From Chloroflexota bacterium (GTDB taxonomy: Bacteria > Chloroflexota > Dehalococcoidia > SM23-28-2 > RBG-16-64-32): a stretch of 8,013 nt of DNA. Numbering within the stretch: the stretch's first letter is position 1; each line of letters begins with the position of its first letter. The translations under genes were made by a program, and so were the position numbers. The stretch is taken from positions 1 through 8,013 of the forward strand of contig JADFKX010000094.1 of the NCBI GenBank assembly GCA_022564695.1, written 5' to 3'. This document shows positions 5,516-8,013 of this stretch, piece by piece. The notes under the pieces were generated by a model. It did not search any database and had not been told where the DNA came from. It saw only the letters and a list, made by a program, of their open reading frames with translations.

Positions 5516-5938
5516 GTGAGCACAAAGAGAGCACAGATTCATGGGCGGGAGACTTCGCAGGCCCGCTACGCCGCGATCCGGGCGCATGTGATACGTCCGG
5601 GTAGGATCTTGCTGGGGCGACGCGCATCCACAGACGAGAGATGGACGACGTTTGGAGGGAAGCCCGAGTCCGGGGAATCACCGGAGGAGACGCTACGGAG
5701 AGAGCTTATAGAAGAGCTTGGGATTGACGTTTTGGAATTTAAGCGGCTTCCCGACAGGGACACCACATGGGATGGCGAGGCCGCGCGGGTTGCCGTCTTC
5801 GCCGTGACGAGCTGGCGCGGCAAGCCCCGAAACAGGGCCAGGCATGAGCACTCTGCCATCGCTTGGTTCAGGCGTGAAGAATTGAAGTCTTTGCCAATGA
5901 GTGAACAGGCGTATTCAGAGGCGATCAATCTACTGTAG
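5516..5938 (+). CDS. Nudix hydrolase
   Basis: A 140-residue hydrolase of nucleoside-diphosphate-linked compounds, acting in the cytoplasm. Residues 48-70 form a complete Nudix box: G48, E54, then R62-E63-L64, E66-E67, G69 and I70, which fits G-x5-E-x7-REU-x-EE-x-G-U; the Glu residues bind the divalent metal. 'HSAIAWFRREELKSLPM' (112-128) is the usual end of MutT-like domains. The substrate cannot be read from the sequence; nucleotide clean-up (MutT-like) is the default guess. The GTG at 5516 has no clear ribosome site and lies 13 nt after the DUF4389 stop, so translation may be coupled; GTG at 5588 is in frame but would cut into the first strand. The next gene begins 8 nt after its stop. Confidence 0.87.
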   Translation: MSTKRAQIHGRETSQARYAAIRAHVIRPGRILLGRRASTDERWTTFGGKPESGESPEETLRRELIEELGIDVLEFKRLPDRDTTWDGEAARVAVFAVTSWRGKPRNRARHEHSAIAWFRREELKSLPMSEQAYSEAINLL

Positions 5939-5946
5939 GAGGGGAT

Positions 5947-6744
5947 ATGCGGCTGAAAGAAAAGGTGGCGTTGATCACGGGCGCGGCCTCCGGCATCGGG
6001 AAATCGACGTCATTGCTGTTCGGGCAGGAGGGCGCGAAGGTGATGTGCGTCGATATCAATGGGGAGGGAGCGGAGCGGGTAGCTCACCAGATCGCCGATA
6101 CCGGCGGCGAGGCGGCCTCGCTAACGGTGGACGTGGCGAAGGAAGAGGACGTTAAGCGGATGGTGAGTGAGACGGTAGAGCGCTGGGGCCGGCTGGACAT
6201 CCTTTACAACAACGCCGGCATTGGGGTTGGGGGGCCAGTGACGCAGGTAACGGAGGAGGAGTGGGACAGGCTGATCAATATCAACCTGAAGGGGGTATTC
6301 CTGGGTTGCAAGCACGCCATCCCGGAGATGTTGAAGCAGGGGGGAGGCGCCATCGTCAACACGGCCTCGGACGCCGGCCTGCGGGGTATTGCCTGGCTGT
6401 CCACATATTGCGCCTCCAAGGGTGGCGTAGTGCTGTTGACGAAGTCGCTGGCGGTTGAGTGGGCGAGCCAGGGCATAAGAGTAAACTGCGTGTGCCCGGG
6501 GGTGATCCAGACTCCGATCCTGGAGCCGTTCCTTTCGCAGGCAGGGACGGGGCGAGAGGCGGTACTGGAGAGGATGGCGCAGATGCATCCTCTGGGCCGG
6601 GTTGGCCAGCCGGAGGAGGTGGCGCAAGCGGTGGCGTTCCTGGCTTCGGACGAGGCGTCTTTCATCACCGGGGTAGCGCTCCCCGTGGACGGGGGGTTGG
6701 AGGCCGGCCCGCCAATGCAGCGTCTCGGTGGAATAGATGGCTAG
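5947..6744 (+). CDS. SDR family NAD(P)-dependent oxidoreductase
   Basis: Classical short-chain dehydrogenase/reductase of 265 residues, interconverting an alcohol and a ketone. It has TGAASGIG (11-18, dinucleotide-binding loop), Asp36 at the end of strand 2 (predicts NAD over NADP), NNAG (88-91), the Asn of 'NINLKG' (about 113), catalytic Ser141, Tyr154 and Lys158 in 'STYCASKGG', and 'NCVCPGVIQTP' (180-190). 'FITGVALPVDGG' (239-250) is the usual C-terminal signature. All catalytic residues are present. The start is fixed by TAGGAGGGG at 5936-5944, a ribosome site that overlaps the Nudix stop codon, so the two genes are almost certainly co-translated. The substrate is unknown; the nearby luciferase-like gene suggests an oxidative pathway. 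Confidence 0.93.
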   Translation: MRLKEKVALITGAASGIGKSTSLLFGQEGAKVMCVDINGEGAERVAHQIADTGGEAASLTVDVAKEEDVKRMVSETVERWGRLDILYNNAGIGVGGPVTQVTEEEWDRLININLKGVFLGCKHAIPEMLKQGGGAIVNTASDAGLRGIAWLSTYCASKGGVVLLTKSLAVEWASQGIRVNCVCPGVIQTPILEPFLSQAGTGREAVLERMAQMHPLGRVGQPEEVAQAVAFLASDEASFITGVALPVDGGLEAGPPMQRLGGIDG

Positions 6745-6777
6745 GGACCGAGGTCAGAAGCAGGGATCATAGATAAG

Positions 6778-6807
6778 TTGACATATCGGCCAGGATTGTG
6801 CTACAAA
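6778..6807 (+). promoter_or_regulatory. Promoter of the LuxA-like monooxygenase gene
   Basis: TTGACA (6778-6783) is a perfect -35. TACAAA (6802-6807) is the best -10 (4 of 6 matches) with an 18-bp spacer. Transcription would start near 6814. The AAAGGG ribosome site at 6830-6835 is 6 nt before the GTG start at 6842. Confidence 0.6.
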
Positions 6808-6824
6808 CTGACTAGTCGGTATGT
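6803..6824. promoter_or_regulatory. TetR-type operator over the -10 region
   Basis: A 22-bp inverted repeat centred at 6813.5 has arms ACAAACTGACT and AGTCGGTATGT; 18 of 22 positions are symmetric. The core GACTAGTC with flanking CGGT resembles operators of TetR/AcrR-family repressors. It overlaps the -10 box and the predicted start site, which suits repression. A degenerate left half-site (ACATATCGGCCAG) begins at 6781, exactly 22 bp upstream, overlapping the -35. Confidence 0.6.
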
Positions 6825-6841
6825 CCTAGAAAGGGTCAGCC

Positions 6842-7927
6842 GTGAAGTTCGGGATCATATATGAGCTGCAGATGCAGAAGCCGTGGGACGGCGATAGCGA
6901 GTACCGCACGTACCATGACGCCCTGGAGCAGATAGAGCTCGCTGATAAGCTCGGCTTCGACTACGTGTGGGAGGTGGAGCACCACTTCCTGACGGAGTAC
7001 TCCCATTCGTCGGCGCCGGAGGTGTTTCTGGCGGCGGCCAGCCAGCGGACGAAGAACATCCGCCTGGGCCACGGGATAGCGCTGCTACCCTCCCCATTCA
7101 ACCACCCGATCCGGGTGGCGGAGCGGGCGGCGGCCTTGGACATCGTATCCAACGGGCGGGTAGACCTGGGGACGGGCCGCTCGATCACGGAGCAGGAGTT
7201 GGAGGGATTCGGAATCGACCCGGCGGACTCGCGGTCGATGTGGGACGAAGCGGTCCGTATGATCCCGAAGATGTGGACTCAGGAGACGTTCTCCTGGGAG
7301 GGTGACCATTTTGTGGTACCGCCCCGGAACGTCATCCCTAAGCCGATCCAGAAGCCGCACCCGCCGATGTGGATGGCCTGCACCCAGCCAGACAGCTTCC
7401 GTCTGGCTGGAGAGTACGGGCTGGGCGCGCTCTCCTTCGGATTCATCGCCCCTGGTGTGCTGGAGGCGAGCCTGAACATCTACCGCGAGAACTTGAAGAA
7501 TGCCCAGCCGGTGGGCGAGTTCGTGAACAGCCAGTTCGCGGCGACGACGATGGCGCTGACCGCCCCCACGGATGAGGAGGCGATTGAGTACGGCAAGCCG
7601 GGAGCGGACTTCTTCGGCGAGTCGATAGCAGCGCTGTTCATCCCCTGGGCGAAGAAGAAGGACGTGCCCGAGTCCTATCAGTACTACCAGACCCTAGCCA
7701 AGATGGCGGAGCAGCGGCTGCGGGAGCGGCCCAGCTTCGAGGAGCAGTTCGAGTCTGGGGCGCTGTGCATGGGCTCCGTGGAGCGCTGCCGCAAGGTGGT
7801 GCAACACTACGCGAAGACCGGAATCGATCAGCTTATTTTCATGTGCCAGGTGGGACGCATTCCGCACGAAAAGGTTATGCAGACGATCCGGCTGCTCGGC
7901 GAGGAGGTAATCCCTGCCTACCGGTAG
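6842..7927 (+). CDS. LuxA-like LLM class flavin-dependent monooxygenase
   Basis: Flavin-dependent monooxygenase of 361 residues, close in length to bacterial luciferase alpha subunits. Motifs: 'MKFGIIYEL' first strand (1-9), 'GFDYVWEVEHHF' (38-49) with the EHHF that holds the active-site His in LuxA, 'HPIRVAERAAALDIVSNGRVDLGTGRS' region (88-114), 'FGIDPADSR' (123-131), 'PKPIQKPHPPMWMA' (166-179) and 'GSVERCRKVVQHYAKTGIDQL' region (311-331). It probably uses FMNH2 and O2 to oxidise a small organic substrate; light emission is not implied. The GTG start is supported by AAAGGG 6 nt upstream and the promoter before it. It follows the SDR gene but has its own promoter and operator, so its control is separate. 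Its subfamily differs from the minus-strand oxidoreductase at 3844-4785. Confidence 0.9.
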   Translation: MKFGIIYELQMQKPWDGDSEYRTYHDALEQIELADKLGFDYVWEVEHHFLTEYSHSSAPEVFLAAASQRTKNIRLGHGIALLPSPFNHPIRVAERAAALDIVSNGRVDLGTGRSITEQELEGFGIDPADSRSMWDEAVRMIPKMWTQETFSWEGDHFVVPPRNVIPKPIQKPHPPMWMACTQPDSFRLAGEYGLGALSFGFIAPGVLEASLNIYRENLKNAQPVGEFVNSQFAATTMALTAPTDEEAIEYGKPGADFFGESIAALFIPWAKKKDVPESYQYYQTLAKMAEQRLRERPSFEEQFESGALCMGSVERCRKVVQHYAKTGIDQLIFMCQVGRIPHEKVMQTIRLLGEEVIPAYR

Positions 7928-7932
7928 GCAGG
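7913..7932. repeat. Perfect 20-bp palindrome across a stop codon
   Basis: CCTGCCTACC (7913-7922) is followed directly by its reverse complement GGTAGGCAGG (7923-7932). The TAG stop of the monooxygenase gene (7925-7927) lies in the right arm. As RNA, the inner bases would form a loop of about 4 nt with an 8-bp stem. Confidence 0.6.
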
Positions 7933-7970
7933 CCCGAGTTTAACTAGTCATCCGCACCCCTATCCCTTTG

Positions 7971-7996
7971 GCTCGCCTGCCTTTTGGCAGGCGAGC
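7971..7996. terminator. Strong 11-bp hairpin, possible terminator or intergenic repeat
   Basis: GCTCGCCTGCC (7971-7981), loop TTTT, then GGCAGGCGAGC (7986-7996): a perfect 11-bp stem 43 nt after the monooxygenase stop. No T-tract follows on the plus strand. It shares the GCCTGCC/GGCAGGC core with the palindrome at 7913-7932. I see no gene in 7928-8013. Confidence 0.5.
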
Positions 7997-8013
7997 GGCG
8001 GGTCGAGAACCCC

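Noticed and set aside
6121..6668. Minus-strand frames of 154-168 residues opposite the SDR gene
   Set aside because: They are antisense to a gene with all SDR catalytic motifs and show no family signature.
6842..7927. True bioluminescence luciferase (luxA)
   Set aside because: EHHF and general LuxA-like motifs occur across many non-luminous monooxygenases, and no luxB, luxC, luxD or luxE partner is adjacent.
1..8013. CRISPR array, tRNA, rRNA, insertion sequence or defence system
   Set aside because: No regularly spaced short repeats, tRNA-like clover sequence, transposase motif or known defence protein was found on either strand.

Overview
ORGANISM. The DNA is GC-rich and bacterial. Two luciferase-like monooxygenases, an SDR dehydrogenase, a DUF4389 membrane protein, and secreted proteins with a thrombospondin-3-like plus dockerin-like tail are a gene mix I associate with uncultured Chloroflexota (Dehalococcoidia/SAR202-like). 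That assignment is inference; there is no rRNA or other marker gene here. LAYOUT. (1) Positions 1-1816: the 3' part of a large secreted repeat protein. It begins left of the window and is split by an apparent one-base frameshift at a C7 run (374-380). It holds 'DDLDA' repeats, an Ig-like segment, four Cys-containing repeats in ABAB order, and a Ca-binding tail. (2) 2049-3404: a secreted protein with a signal peptide and a His/Met pattern like the copper type II monooxygenase (PHM/DBM) or SURNod19-like fold. It carries the same C-terminal tail as gene 1. A perfect TATAAT box ends 9 nt before its ATG, so the mRNA is probably leaderless or nearly so. (3) 3571-3786: an unrecognised 71-residue protein behind a near-consensus sigma-70 promoter. 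(4) 3844-4785, minus strand: an LLM-class (probably F420-dependent) oxidoreductase, convergent with gene 3. (5) 4897-6744: a compact plus-strand cluster of DUF4389 membrane protein, Nudix hydrolase and SDR dehydrogenase, with gaps of 13 and 8 nt. (6) 6842-7927: a LuxA-like LLM monooxygenase with its own promoter, overlapped by a TetR-type inverted repeat. (7) 7928-8013: non-coding, with a strong hairpin. HOW THE PARTS FIT. The left third encodes exported, probably Ca-stabilised proteins that share one C-terminal module. About 91% DNA identity over 180 bp, running past the stop codon, suggests copying or conversion of that module. The right two thirds look like an oxidative catabolism or detoxification region (two flavin/F420 oxidoreductases and an NAD-type SDR) with at least one regulated transcription unit. 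No mobile element, CRISPR array, tRNA or rRNA was seen.
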